Source: CAYUWG01 sp964448285 (GTDB lineage Bacteria; Bacteroidota; Ignavibacteria; SZUA-365). From it: DNA of 64,000 nt. The stretch lies in NCBI GenBank assembly GCA_964448285.1, contig CAYUWG010000003.1, forward strand, positions 40,459 through 104,458, given 5' to 3'. Positions 1 to 8,671 of this stretch are shown here, piece by piece (the stretch's first letter is position 1; each line of letters begins with the position of its first letter). The notes below the pieces were generated by a model. It did no database searches and was not told the origin of the DNA. It worked only from the letters and a program-made list of their open reading frames with translations. Made by a program: the position numbers and the translations under genes.

Positions 1-213
1 GCATACGCTGCATCCTCGCCGTGGCTCAGCATCTTTTCAAATGACACCACACAGTCCAAGGGGCTTCTCACACTCGGTTTCGGCATCCACATCGAGCGTT
101 TCTCGATAGACTGGGCGATGAGCGCAGACGTATTGCGTTCGCTGCTCAAAGCGGAGCTCGACGCGAAAAAAGCAGCACAGGTCTATGTGTCCGTCAGCTA
201 TAACCTCAATTGA
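1..213 (+). CDS. C-terminal end of an outer-membrane barrel-like protein (partial)
   Basis: An open frame runs in from the left edge and stops at 211-213, giving the last 70 residues of a protein whose start lies outside the window. The tail alternates hydrophobic and polar residues (GLLTLGFGIHIERF, then VYVSVSYNLN at the very end), which is the pattern of terminal beta-strands in outer-membrane barrels. A long charged stretch separates the last two strands. No family can be named from this fragment. The surface-protein genes that follow on the same strand fit an envelope role, but that is context only. Confidence 0.55.
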   Translation, partial: AYAASSPWLSIFSNDTTQSKGLLTLGFGIHIERFSIDWAMSADVLRSLLKAELDAKKAAQVYVSVSYNLN

Positions 214-395
214 CCGTCCAACACCCAAAAGCAATCTCAAACTCAGGATGTCCCTGTTTCTCCGATGAAGAAAAATCTCCCGCTTGTCTGCAAAACTATC
301 TGACCGCGGGTATATACAGGTGAACACTGAAACGAACAGGAACTCAACCATGAAACAAAGACCAACTCGACCCCACACCTTTCAAGGGAACTATC
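214..395. other. Intergenic stretch with a short leader-like reading frame
   Basis: Between the partial barrel gene and the small ORF at 396 there is no convincing gene. A 17-codon frame starts with ATG at 350 after an AGGA-like site and stops at 401-403. Its beginning (MKQRPTRPHTF) resembles the first codons of neighbouring genes but lacks a hydrophobic signal core. It may be a decayed gene start or meaningless. No terminator hairpin is obvious. Confidence 0.3.
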
Positions 396-671
396 GTGAC
401 TAAGACGATATCCGCTCAGGGGATTCGACGGTCTTCGCTTTCCTTTAATTCCTTGCAATATGGAAAGCGGGTGTCGAGCGTAGATGGCGACTGGACGACA
501 AAGACCTGGGAACGGATCTTCTCCTGGGAGGGCGCGGACGGATTGCAGCACACGAATTCGTACTCCATCAGCGTTACTTCTGACCGTCTTGGCCCTAACA
601 GACAGGTACGCGTGGCGCTTTGGGGTGCTTCCGGATCGGTCATCCATTTAGCATCTATATCGGTGCATTGA
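396..671 (+). CDS. Small hypothetical protein, possibly a gene remnant
   Basis: This 91-codon frame starts with GTG. It contains a beta-rich stretch (SYSISVTSDRLGP, RQVRVALWG) that looks like part of an immunoglobulin-like or jelly-roll fold, but I recognise no family. There is no signal peptide and no good ribosome-binding site, unlike the genes downstream, which all have one. The preceding ATG at 350 lies in another frame, so this could be the surviving part of a frame-shifted exported protein. It sits 58 bases before the beta-helix gene on the same strand. The coding assignment is weak. Confidence 0.3.
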   Translation: MTKTISAQGIRRSSLSFNSLQYGKRVSSVDGDWTTKTWERIFSWEGADGLQHTNSYSISVTSDRLGPNRQVRVALWGASGSVIHLASISVH

Positions 672-729
672 AACAGATAACGAAAACGACAATTCACTTT
701 TCCATTCACAATTCACAGGAGTTACTACC

Positions 730-1593
730 ATGAAAACACTCATCACATTCTTCGCACTTCTCCTCATCGGAGCTTCAACGGTATCTACGCAACAAAGGAG
801 AACAATGCGTTGGGTGGATCAGAATGGCGGGCTTGATCCAAACGGATACCAAAAGTCCACGACGATACAGGAAGCGATCGAAGGTGCGACTGACGGAGAT
901 ACAGTAAGAATCCTGCCAGGAAGGTATCCAGAAAACATTCGCTGTGGGAAAGCCATTGTTATTCAAGGCGGAGGCATCTTCAACACATTTATCACGTCAG
1001 ACTTATCTTCGACACCGGCCGTTGTTATGACAAAGGGAAAAATAATGTGGGTCTCTATTAGTTCATCAACATCATCGGGTCTCGACATTCAGAACGCAAC
1101 TGCGGTAAACTGTTCATTCCAAACTTCTAAGGAGCATGGAGTATATTGCAAAGGACAAAATGCCGTAGTAACAAACTGTATCTCAATAAACAATGGTGTC
1201 GAGGGCTATTTCTGTGCTTCTGGCGGAACACTAACTGTAATAAATTCTATCTCATATAAGAACAATGATGGAGGATACTACGAATCGAACGGCGGGAATA
1301 TGACTGCGAAGTATTGTCTCTCCTTTGGAAATAAGAATTACGAAATATCAAGCGGTGTTACCAATATTAATTCTAAAAGCGAGGACCCTTCGTTTTCTCC
1401 TGATGGTTCTTTCCGTACATCAAAGAGTAATAATGGGGATAATGCACTCTCTGATCGCGATGGAAAGATCTCAACGATAGGTTACTACGGTGGTCCAGAC
1501 GCTCCGCTCATACCATACGTCGAACTACCAAGTATCAAACTCAATACTGATGGGACAATCCAGTTTGATATGGTTGGTAAAGTAGGCTATTGA
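730..1593 (+). CDS. Secreted right-handed parallel beta-helix protein
   Basis: The 287-residue product begins with a signal peptide (MKTLITFFALLLIGAST, cleavage near residue 20). It then has the typical opening of pectate-lyase-like/DUF1565 beta-helix proteins: a phrase of the type TTIQEAIEGATDGDTVRILPG (about residues 44-64) followed by short repeats with Asn ladders (ATAVNCSF, AVVTNCISINN, LTVINSISYKNN). Such proteins bind or cleave polysaccharide, or serve as surface structures; no catalytic residues can be assigned. The start has a good site (AGGAG) seven bases upstream. It lacks the T9SS sorting domain found in its two neighbours, so its final location is unclear. Confidence 0.75.
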   Translation: MKTLITFFALLLIGASTVSTQQRRTMRWVDQNGGLDPNGYQKSTTIQEAIEGATDGDTVRILPGRYPENIRCGKAIVIQGGGIFNTFITSDLSSTPAVVMTKGKIMWVSISSSTSSGLDIQNATAVNCSFQTSKEHGVYCKGQNAVVTNCISINNGVEGYFCASGGTLTVINSISYKNNDGGYYESNGGNMTAKYCLSFGNKNYEISSGVTNINSKSEDPSFSPDGSFRTSKSNNGDNALSDRDGKISTIGYYGGPDAPLIPYVELPSIKLNTDGTIQFDMVGKVGY

Positions 1594-1624
1594 GAAGGTA
1601 AAGGGAAGAAGAGGAGACACTATC

Positions 1625-2761
1625 ATGAAAACACTCATACTCGCAATCACTATGTGCCTGTCAACTGCATTTGCACAAAAGCAGACAATCGAATACGCAG
1701 AGTGGTTCAGCGGGAAGGATCCAGGTGAAGGGAATGGACAACAGATAGATATCCAGCCTGGTGATGCTACTGCACCCATGAATTGGAAAACTCAAGGAAT
1801 GCCACCAATTACGTCGCATGATTTGATCTATGTGCGTGTGAAAGGCTCAGGCTTCATCGATATCAATGGAAATCCTGTAAATGGGAAGTGGAGCTTACCG
1901 GTTGCGGTTAAGCTCACAACAACAAATTTCGAAAGAGGCAATTTCTTTTCGACCTCAGTTCTGATGAATGCAGAAGTGAGAATCATCAGGCCGGGATTGG
2001 GATATCCGTTGAAGAAAATCGCTTTCCCTGTCAATGGAGCTTTCGATCAAGTTGTAGAGCAACTGCGAGTCAAGCTCCCGGTAGATAGCCTTCTTCCTGG
2101 TGATACGCTAATGATCAGACTTCAAGGCAAGGATGAAATCTGGGGAGACTGGAAACAGATGGCTGTGAGGCAGGAAAACCTTCAACTGCCAAAGCCATTC
2201 AATCTCTCTGTGACAAACAAGTCTCAAAGTACTCCTGTAGCTGAACTAGACTGGACATTTACCTCTGATGCGGCGGCAAGCTTTTCTATCGAACGAAGAG
2301 TCCAAGGTGGAGGTTGGTCGGAAATCAAAACCGTATCGGGAACGGAACGATCCTATTTAGATCAGGAAGGTATGAATGTCGGCTTGAACTACTGTTGGCG
2401 CGTTCGCGCGCTTGGTGTAAAACAAGTAATGACTTCTGATTATTCTAATGAAGCCTGTCTCCTCATCACCGATGCGGAAGATACTCCGCAGCCGCTTGGT
2501 ATCAGTCTGAGTGAGAACTACCCGAATCCATTTTCTCAATCCACCACGCTATCGTACTCACTTCTCACATCAGACCAAGTCACCCTCACCGTCCACGACC
2601 TGCTGGGCAGGGAAGTGATGCGGTTGGTGAATGCCGAAGTTAAAACACCCGGCACTCATCAGGTCAATGTCTCTGCAGCGAAGCTCACACCGGGAGTGTA
2701 CAGCTATCGACTCGCAATAAAGGATAAAACGTTGACGAGGACGATGGTGGTGACGCGATAA
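1625..2761 (+). CDS. Secreted protein with fibronectin type III domain and T9SS sorting domain
   Basis: The 378-residue protein has a short signal peptide (MKTLILAITMCLSTAFA), a middle region of unknown fold, and a fibronectin type III-like domain around residues 190-285 (ELDWTF, FSIERRV, NYCWRVRAL). It ends in a T9SS type A sorting domain of about 80 residues (LSENYPNPFSQSTTLSYSL, HDLLGREVMRLV, GVYSYRL). That tail marks it for export across the outer membrane by the Por system. The start is preceded by AGGAG. The tail is nearly the same as that of the next gene, indicating a shared origin or gene conversion. The specific function is unknown. Confidence 0.8.
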   Translation: MKTLILAITMCLSTAFAQKQTIEYAEWFSGKDPGEGNGQQIDIQPGDATAPMNWKTQGMPPITSHDLIYVRVKGSGFIDINGNPVNGKWSLPVAVKLTTTNFERGNFFSTSVLMNAEVRIIRPGLGYPLKKIAFPVNGAFDQVVEQLRVKLPVDSLLPGDTLMIRLQGKDEIWGDWKQMAVRQENLQLPKPFNLSVTNKSQSTPVAELDWTFTSDAAASFSIERRVQGGGWSEIKTVSGTERSYLDQEGMNVGLNYCWRVRALGVKQVMTSDYSNEACLLITDAEDTPQPLGISLSENYPNPFSQSTTLSYSLLTSDQVTLTVHDLLGREVMRLVNAEVKTPGTHQVNVSAAKLTPGVYSYRLAIKDKTLTRTMVVTR

Positions 2762-2825
2762 TGGATTTGTACTTATAAGTATGTTCTATTCAATTCATAT
2801 CTAATTATGTCGAGGTATATTTATC

Positions 2826-5030
2826 ATGTGGATATTTTCTTTCTTCTTCCTTCTCCTGCTAGCGAACATCGTAGTATGTCAAGAAAGCATGAACTTAAAC
2901 AAGCTAGGCGAATACAAGTACGGTGGGAACGTTGCGTGCGGATATATTGACAAGAACGGGCATAAATATGCGATGGTAAGCTCAGGGCCAAGACTTCATA
3001 TTGTCAACGTTGATGACATTACAAAACCTGTCGAGGCGTCACAACTCCTATTTCTTGATCGAATACAAAAGATTGTCGTTTACAATGGCATGGTATATAT
3101 CGCCGCATTTTCCGATGGCATCCATGTTATCGACGTTAACAATGGAAGTAATCCAACTGTAGTTGCTTCATATTCGCAAAATATGTACGCTGAAGGCGTA
3201 ATAGTGGAAGATCGATACGCCTACATATCGAATGGCGGGTATGGTTTGACTGTATTAGATTTATCAGGTCCAGGAATAATCACGCGCATTGCAGATATGC
3301 CTGTGCCAAACAATTGGGTGATGGATGTTGCAAAGGTCGGATCTAACGTCTATCTGACCATGCAAGATACATTGTTCGTTGCCATCGATGTTTCAAATCC
3401 TGCGATTCCTAGACGCCTGCGATCATTCGACACCCCTGGAGGCTGGTCTTATGGGATGGTTTCACAAGGGAAGTATCTCTACATCGCTGACGGCGAGCAT
3501 GGGATGCTCATCGTCAATGTCGGTGATCCTCTCTATCCTGTCGTTGTTGGTCAATACTCGTTTGGATCTACATGGGCGTCTCATGTCGCTGTGTCGGGTA
3601 ATCACGCTTATCTCTCTGATCAAAGAGAATATCATGTTGTGAATATTGACAATCCGCAGGCTCCTGTGGTCGAATGGAACGGAAGATACTATAACAAAAC
3701 AAGATGGGGCGAATTTCGACAAAGCATTGTGGTAAATGGTGTAGCTTATGCTGCCTATTATTACAAGGGGCTGTCAATACTGGATGTAAGCAATCCAGCG
3801 TCATCCGTTTTCGAAACTGGTTTCCTTACAATAGATGTAGCATCTACTGACATGAAGGTTGTTGATGGCAAGGCGTATGTAACAAAGATGTTTAACGGAA
3901 TGGAGATTTATGATATAGCAGTTCCAAGTAGTATTAATAGAATCGCTCAGTATGCACCTTTAGGCAGGAATGATGTACCGTACTATGGCTCATCGGTCGC
4001 AATCAACAACAAGGTAGCCTTTATGTCCGCCGGTAGTTATTATCGCGGCGGTTTGAAAGCAGTTGATATTTCAAAGCCGGCACAACCGAAAGAACTGGGC
4101 GAAGCAATGATGGGTTCATATAGTTTTTATGGGAACAAGATCGCGGTTTCAGAAACGTCCCCTTACGCAATTATGTCAGCGAGCGACCAATATGTCTATG
4201 TCTTTAACATCTCTGATCCAGCTCATCCCGCACGTGTATCTTCTGTTTATCTCAAGGGTGATATTTGGAATATCCGTGTGTATGCGAGAACTGCTTTTAT
4301 TGCAAATGGATCTAATGGAATCTTAAGTATGGATTTCAGCAATCCGGGACAACCGTCATTGAATTCACTATTTTCCGACGTTGGCGTTGTTCATGACATT
4401 GTCATCGAAGGAAATCGAGTCTATATCGCAAGTCGTGATTCGGGTATCATCGGTTACAATATATCGGATAAGGACAACCCAAAGAGAATATTTAAGATCC
4501 CTGATGTTGCCGATCCAGTGCGATTGGCAAAACATCATAATCTTTTGTTTGTCATGAATGCTTTAACCCTGTTGGATGTGTACGATATTTCAAATGAAGC
4601 ATCCCCGATAAAGGTGGGGTTTTATCGGAACGTTGGCACTCCATGGTGGATGAATTGCAACGTTGAGGTAGATAGTCGAAATATTTATGTTCTACAAGGA
4701 GAATTAGGAATCACAATTCTAAATTATACGGGTCCTGTTGGAATTATGGAAAACAAAGATGCTCCCAACTATGCTTTGAGCCAAAACTACCCCAATCCAT
4801 TTTCTACATCTACAACGCTGTCATACTCACTTTTCACATCGGGGCAAGTCACACTCACCATCCACGATCTCCTCGGCAGGGAAGTGATGCGACTTGTGAG
4901 TGGAGAAGTGAAGACTCCCGGGACACACCAGGTCAGCGTCTCGGCAGCGAAACTCACACCAGGCGTGTACAGCTACCGGCTAAGCACGAATGAGAAGACG
5001 CTCACGAGAATGATGATCGTAACGAAATAA
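2826..5030 (+). CDS. LVIVD-repeat surface protein with T9SS sorting domain
   Basis: After a signal peptide (MWIFSFFFLLLLANIVVC) the 734-residue protein consists of many LVIVD-type repeats of about 40 residues, each ending in a phrase such as IHVIDVNNGSNP, LFVAIDVSNPAIP, LSILDVSNPASS or MLIVNVGDPLYP. These repeats fold as beta-propeller blades in surface proteins of Bacteroidota and Chlorobiota. A T9SS type A sorting domain closes the protein (LSQNYPNPFSTSTTLSYSL, then HDLLGREVMRLVSGEVKTPG). It is probably displayed or released at the cell surface as a binding protein. No catalytic residues are evident. The gene lies 64 bases after its neighbour on the same strand. Confidence 0.82.
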   Translation: MWIFSFFFLLLLANIVVCQESMNLNKLGEYKYGGNVACGYIDKNGHKYAMVSSGPRLHIVNVDDITKPVEASQLLFLDRIQKIVVYNGMVYIAAFSDGIHVIDVNNGSNPTVVASYSQNMYAEGVIVEDRYAYISNGGYGLTVLDLSGPGIITRIADMPVPNNWVMDVAKVGSNVYLTMQDTLFVAIDVSNPAIPRRLRSFDTPGGWSYGMVSQGKYLYIADGEHGMLIVNVGDPLYPVVVGQYSFGSTWASHVAVSGNHAYLSDQREYHVVNIDNPQAPVVEWNGRYYNKTRWGEFRQSIVVNGVAYAAYYYKGLSILDVSNPASSVFETGFLTIDVASTDMKVVDGKAYVTKMFNGMEIYDIAVPSSINRIAQYAPLGRNDVPYYGSSVAINNKVAFMSAGSYYRGGLKAVDISKPAQPKELGEAMMGSYSFYGNKIAVSETSPYAIMSASDQYVYVFNISDPAHPARVSSVYLKGDIWNIRVYARTAFIANGSNGILSMDFSNPGQPSLNSLFSDVGVVHDIVIEGNRVYIASRDSGIIGYNISDKDNPKRIFKIPDVADPVRLAKHHNLLFVMNALTLLDVYDISNEASPIKVGFYRNVGTPWWMNCNVEVDSRNIYVLQGELGITILNYTGPVGIMENKDAPNYALSQNYPNPFSTSTTLSYSLFTSGQVTLTIHDLLGREVMRLVSGEVKTPGTHQVSVSAAKLTPGVYSYRLSTNEKTLTRMMIVTK

Positions 5031-5053
5031 CACCATAAGGAGTTGATAACATC

Positions 5054-5560
5054 ATGAAGACCATTCTATTTCCCGCTCTCATTGGGCTGTACCTCATAAC
5101 CAGTTTCTGTGGTTGCTCAGACGAAGCGACATCACCGCAGCAGCAGCTACCTTCTACCTTTATCGAAGCAACGATAAACGGCATACAGTGGCGAGCAGAT
5201 TCCTCATCGAGGGTCTATTGCAACTATGATCCCTTGCTCGGCTCCAGTAGCTCAACAACGAAGATGGAAGTGATAGGTGAAAATCAGCTTACATTACTCC
5301 TGAGTATCGAGAAACCGTCTTTGGGCACCTTCATCCTCAGCGATAAGTCGATGACCCGTGCTGCCCTAGACGATAATGGTCGAACAGCGTTCAACGGTAT
5401 GAAATGGAAATCATACGACTCAAGCGGTGTCATAACAGTCACTGCATTGAATAACATCCATCGAACGATTTCCGGAACGTTCGTGCTGGAATTAGAAAAT
5501 CCACTTGCAGTGCCGGATGCGGTGATAATAACTGGGAGATTTGAAAACGTTCGATGGTAA
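5054..5560 (+). CDS. Lipoprotein resembling the DUF6252 family
   Basis: The 168-residue product has a lipoprotein-type leader (MKTILFPALIGLYLITSFCGC) with Cys at residues 19 and 21 as possible lipidation sites, followed by a Ser/Thr/Gln-rich linker. The body starts with FIEATINGIQWRA, a phrase typical of DUF6252-type lipoproteins of Bacteroidota, and ends in beta-strands with GTFVLEL. The family has no known function. It lies 23 bases after the LVIVD gene with AGGAG upstream of the start and is probably in the same transcript. Confidence 0.65.
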   Translation: MKTILFPALIGLYLITSFCGCSDEATSPQQQLPSTFIEATINGIQWRADSSSRVYCNYDPLLGSSSSTTKMEVIGENQLTLLLSIEKPSLGTFILSDKSMTRAALDDNGRTAFNGMKWKSYDSSGVITVTALNNIHRTISGTFVLELENPLAVPDAVIITGRFENVRW

Positions 5561-5781
5561 ACATGAACATCAATTCGTCTCTTCTCTTAACTTCTATGTC
5601 ATTTTCAGCTAGAGTAATACCTGATTGATAAACTTGCAATTACCAAATCCGGTGGTTATTCTATATCGTTATTACATTGTCTCTTGGTCAGTACGACATA
5701 TAATAGATTATCCTTCGATCCACAACATGATGGAATACACCCATCTTTCACTACACCACTCACCACAAAGGAGTTACACAT
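5561..5781. other. Intergenic stretch, AT-rich
   Basis: Between the two lipoprotein genes there is an AT-rich stretch with several TATAAT-like strings (for example around 5698-5710) that could hold the promoter of the following lipoprotein gene. I see no gene, repeat or strong hairpin here. Confidence 0.3.
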
Positions 5782-6264
5782 ATGAAACATCCATTACTCG
5801 TACTTTTTCTGACGCTCTGTCTCGTTGGATGCACAACTCGCGTCACTGACTTCACTATCATCAGCACGAAGAATCACTCGATCAACGTAAAGGAAAGTGC
5901 CAAGGGTCCTCGTGTCCTCGGTGAGGATATGGCCGCGATGATCCTGTTCATCCCCACTGGTGCACCAAACGTGAAGAATGCAGTTGATCGTGCTATCGAA
6001 AATGCCGGCCCTGGATTCGACGCATTAGTTGACGGTGTCGTGAACTACTACTACGCTTACTTCATACTCGGTGCGTCTTTCGGTTACAAGGTCGAAGGAA
6101 CGCCAGTTCGTACAGTAGACCTACGGAGCCAATTACAATTGGACGGGAAGGATGTCGAAACCGCTCTCAATGGAATGAACATTCTCTATCACAGTAAACT
6201 CGGAATTCCAAATGATGAGGTGATAGAGCGCGTAACTGTCGCACATCACGAGGAATCAGAATAA
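5782..6264 (+). CDS. Small lipoprotein of unknown function
   Basis: The 160-residue product has a lipobox (LCLVGC, Cys at residue 17) after a hydrophobic leader, so it is probably a lipoprotein. The mature part holds a Gly/Tyr-rich segment (GVVNYYYAYFILGASFGYKV) that may associate with a membrane. The overall layout recalls TRL-like bacterial lipoproteins, but the match is too weak to assign. The start follows an AGGAG site (CAAAGGAGTTACACAT). The gene is followed by a terminator-like hairpin. Confidence 0.6.
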   Translation: MKHPLLVLFLTLCLVGCTTRVTDFTIISTKNHSINVKESAKGPRVLGEDMAAMILFIPTGAPNVKNAVDRAIENAGPGFDALVDGVVNYYYAYFILGASFGYKVEGTPVRTVDLRSQLQLDGKDVETALNGMNILYHSKLGIPNDEVIERVTVAHHEESE

Positions 6265-6290
6265 AGGCAAAATCCCGATTAGTCGCTACC

Positions 6291-6318
6291 GAAAGGCACC
6301 TGCAACCGGGTGCTTTTC
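6291..6318. terminator. Hairpin between convergent genes
   Basis: The arms GAAAGGCACCT (6291-6301) and GGGTGCTTTTC (6308-6318) pair along 11 bases with two G-U wobbles around a six-base loop. The hairpin lies between the stop of the lipoprotein gene and the stop of the convergent protease-like gene, so it could terminate transcription from either side. The T-run is short. Confidence 0.6.
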
Positions 6319-6334
6319 GTGTTTGATTAATGCT

Positions 6335-8665
6335 TCATTGCAACCTCACCACTTCCACATACTTCCTGTTCATCGTGGGCGTCTTCACGTACTCATCGCC
6401 GTTCCAGTATTCGATATTGTCGATCAGGTTCTGCTTGTACTTCTCATCGAGTGTAGATGAGATCAAGCCAAGTCCTTTCATGAACTCGTGCATCCGATCA
6501 TATGCCGTCGATGTGTTGACGGTCGTTGCTCGCATCGTTCGGAGATCGAACGTGTAGACAAGTGAAATGAGATAGGGCTCGTCCTTATCCGTCAACTTCG
6601 GTCCAGTTCCATGCTGAACTTGAACAGTGAAGTACGTCGAATCCACGACTCCGAGATATGAACGACTGATCTTTTTATCGGGATTTTTCATTTCAACATC
6701 AGGGGTAGGGAAGTGGATGTGGTACACCTCCCGCGCTGCCGGCAGTTGTGGAATGAGAAGTCGATGCGATGCCCGTTGGGGTGAAACACCGTCTATGTAA
6801 TCCGGATCGAGGACGACGATAGAGGATTGCCGATACCCGTTATGCGTTCCTGCTATAAGGATCCACTGCTTCCCGTTCTGTCCCCGGATGACGCGCATCG
6901 TTTCCAGTGCACCGAGATGGAGGTATTCTGAAATCGTATTGCCATCTTGATCGAAAAGGCGTACGACATTCGTATAGAATGTATTTATTGCGGAGGCGAC
7001 AATGCGGTCGTGCCGAACGGAGTCTCCCGGAACGAGAGCCATCGTAGTTACTTGAAAGCCTTCTTCCGTCAGATAACTTCCTTCGAGTGTTTTGATTCCT
7101 TTGGAGATGGTCCTTGTCCAGAGCATCGTGCCATCGTTGTTCAGGCAATCGATTCTGTTTGCAAGTCCTTCCCCATGAAGATGTCTTAGGACGACTTCGT
7201 TCGAGTCATCCCTATCGATGTCGCGAACGATCCACAAACTTCCTGGCTCATGAAATCCACGAAACCATTCTGTGGTCATCGGTCTGCTTGGATCGTTGAT
7301 CTCCTTTGACCACAGGTTTTTTCCATTTCTGTTCTGGATGAGGTAGAAATTCCCATCAACGGTCACATGGTCCGGATTCCGATCCCAGTCCACGAGAAGA
7401 AGGAGATAGCCGATAACGGCCAACACGATAAATGCAGCCGATGAAGTAATGAGGCCTGCCTTATGTCTCCTTGCGAAGCGCACTGTTCGCTGCGAGAACG
7501 TGTACGGTTTGATGTGTATGATTTTCCTGTGTTCGGCTGCTTCGCGCAGGTGTCCGATGCTGTGGATTTCCAGAGATCGATTGGGGAATTCCTGAAGAAG
7601 TTCATCACGCGTCTCGATTGCCGCCTGTGTGTTTTCATGAGCGATCACCAATCGCTTGTAGGGCGAAAAAAAGAGCGTCCGCACTTTGAGCCGCACCTGC
7701 TTTTCATCGATGGGCAGGATGGCTCCGTCAGGTGCAATCAATCCTGTGAAAACGGTTTCACCCACGGACAGGAATTGGTTTCGTCCGGGCATGCGGTTTG
7801 ACAGCAGTGAAAGAAACGCGACCGCAGAACCGAGACCGAGCGAACGCCCAGCGTAATGGATGCGAGAGTTCTCGAATGTGAATGATACACTCAATGCGGA
7901 TGGGACATTGCCTTCGAGGACTTCTTTGGCGAGCGCCCGCGCGGCTGCGACTGCGTTTCGCAGTTCCACTTCCACCGGCAGCGACTGTGCATGATCGAGC
8001 AACTGCGGAAAGCTGATCGCATCCTCGTTCCCCTCATGTTCATCGAGTGCATACACCTTCAGGTTCGCAACAAGTCCGAATGGTTCCACGAGTTCGATCC
8101 GCCCATCCGTGACGTCGAATTCGAGAAGTGGAACCCGTGTGCAATTGGCATGCGACACTATTGACTCTCGCCAGTGCGAAGCGATGTCCTGAAGCTCCTG
8201 CCGATGTGTAGCCTGTGCATGCGGAAGCCTAGCGATCCACTCGTCGAGTACCGTCAACTCACGCGCGTGGGCCGTGGGGAGTTGTGGCGCAGTCTCATCC
8301 ATTGCCCAGGGCTGTCCGAGATAGGCGTGCAGCGTGAGTTCCTTCCGACGGAGTCTCTCAAGGCACGGAAGAATTTCTTCTTCCCTTGTCACATCACGAT
8401 AGTGGGAGGCAAGTTGGCTGGTGTGTCTTCTCAGTGACGCGAAGAAGTCTGGATGACAGCCGAGCGGCTGAACATTTGGGACGAGCGAGATTAGGTGCGA
8501 AAGTATTTCGCGGACATAGGAGCGATATCGTGGATCGCCGTTCCAGCGAAGGACTTCTTCCATCCAGCGGTCGATGAGAAACAATTGGTTCCGTTCGCTC
8601 TGCGCAAGAAGGTGGAGCGACTCGGTCAGGACTTCATACTGTCGATGGACTTCGGATGAGTGCAT
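6335..8665 (-). CDS. Membrane protein: Lon-like (S16-type) domain, one membrane helix, external FG-GAP-like domain (paralogue 1)
   Basis: The 776-residue protein has four parts. Residues 1-170 are helical and unassigned. Residues 185-370 resemble the proteolytic domain of Lon: a GRSLGLG motif with Ser275, then VGETVFTGLIAPDGA and a segment ending in VIAHEN, as in Lon LIPxEN. A membrane helix follows near residues 405-425 after a basic stretch, predicting a cytoplasmic N-terminus. The C-terminus is external, with a Ca-binding-like repeat (DIDRDDSNEVVL, about 482-493). In Lon, Ser pairs with a Lys 43 residues later; here the only Lys shared by all three paralogues lies 52 residues after the Ser (Lys327), so activity is uncertain. 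The protein ends with the shared EYWNGDEYVKTPTMNR block. It is the last gene of the run and the most diverged of the three. Confidence 0.6.
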   Translation of the reverse strand: MHSSEVHRQYEVLTESLHLLAQSERNQLFLIDRWMEEVLRWNGDPRYRSYVREILSHLISLVPNVQPLGCHPDFFASLRRHTSQLASHYRDVTREEEILPCLERLRRKELTLHAYLGQPWAMDETAPQLPTAHARELTVLDEWIARLPHAQATHRQELQDIASHWRESIVSHANCTRVPLLEFDVTDGRIELVEPFGLVANLKVYALDEHEGNEDAISFPQLLDHAQSLPVEVELRNAVAAARALAKEVLEGNVPSALSVSFTFENSRIHYAGRSLGLGSAVAFLSLLSNRMPGRNQFLSVGETVFTGLIAPDGAILPIDEKQVRLKVRTLFFSPYKRLVIAHENTQAAIETRDELLQEFPNRSLEIHSIGHLREAAEHRKIIHIKPYTFSQRTVRFARRHKAGLITSSAAFIVLAVIGYLLLLVDWDRNPDHVTVDGNFYLIQNRNGKNLWSKEINDPSRPMTTEWFRGFHEPGSLWIVRDIDRDDSNEVVLRHLHGEGLANRIDCLNNDGTMLWTRTISKGIKTLEGSYLTEEGFQVTTMALVPGDSVRHDRIVASAINTFYTNVVRLFDQDGNTISEYLHLGALETMRVIRGQNGKQWILIAGTHNGYRQSSIVVLDPDYIDGVSPQRASHRLLIPQLPAAREVYHIHFPTPDVEMKNPDKKISRSYLGVVDSTYFTVQVQHGTGPKLTDKDEPYLISLVYTFDLRTMRATTVNTSTAYDRMHEFMKGLGLISSTLDEKYKQNLIDNIEYWNGDEYVKTPTMNRKYVEVVRLQ

Positions 8666-8671
8666 GGAAGT

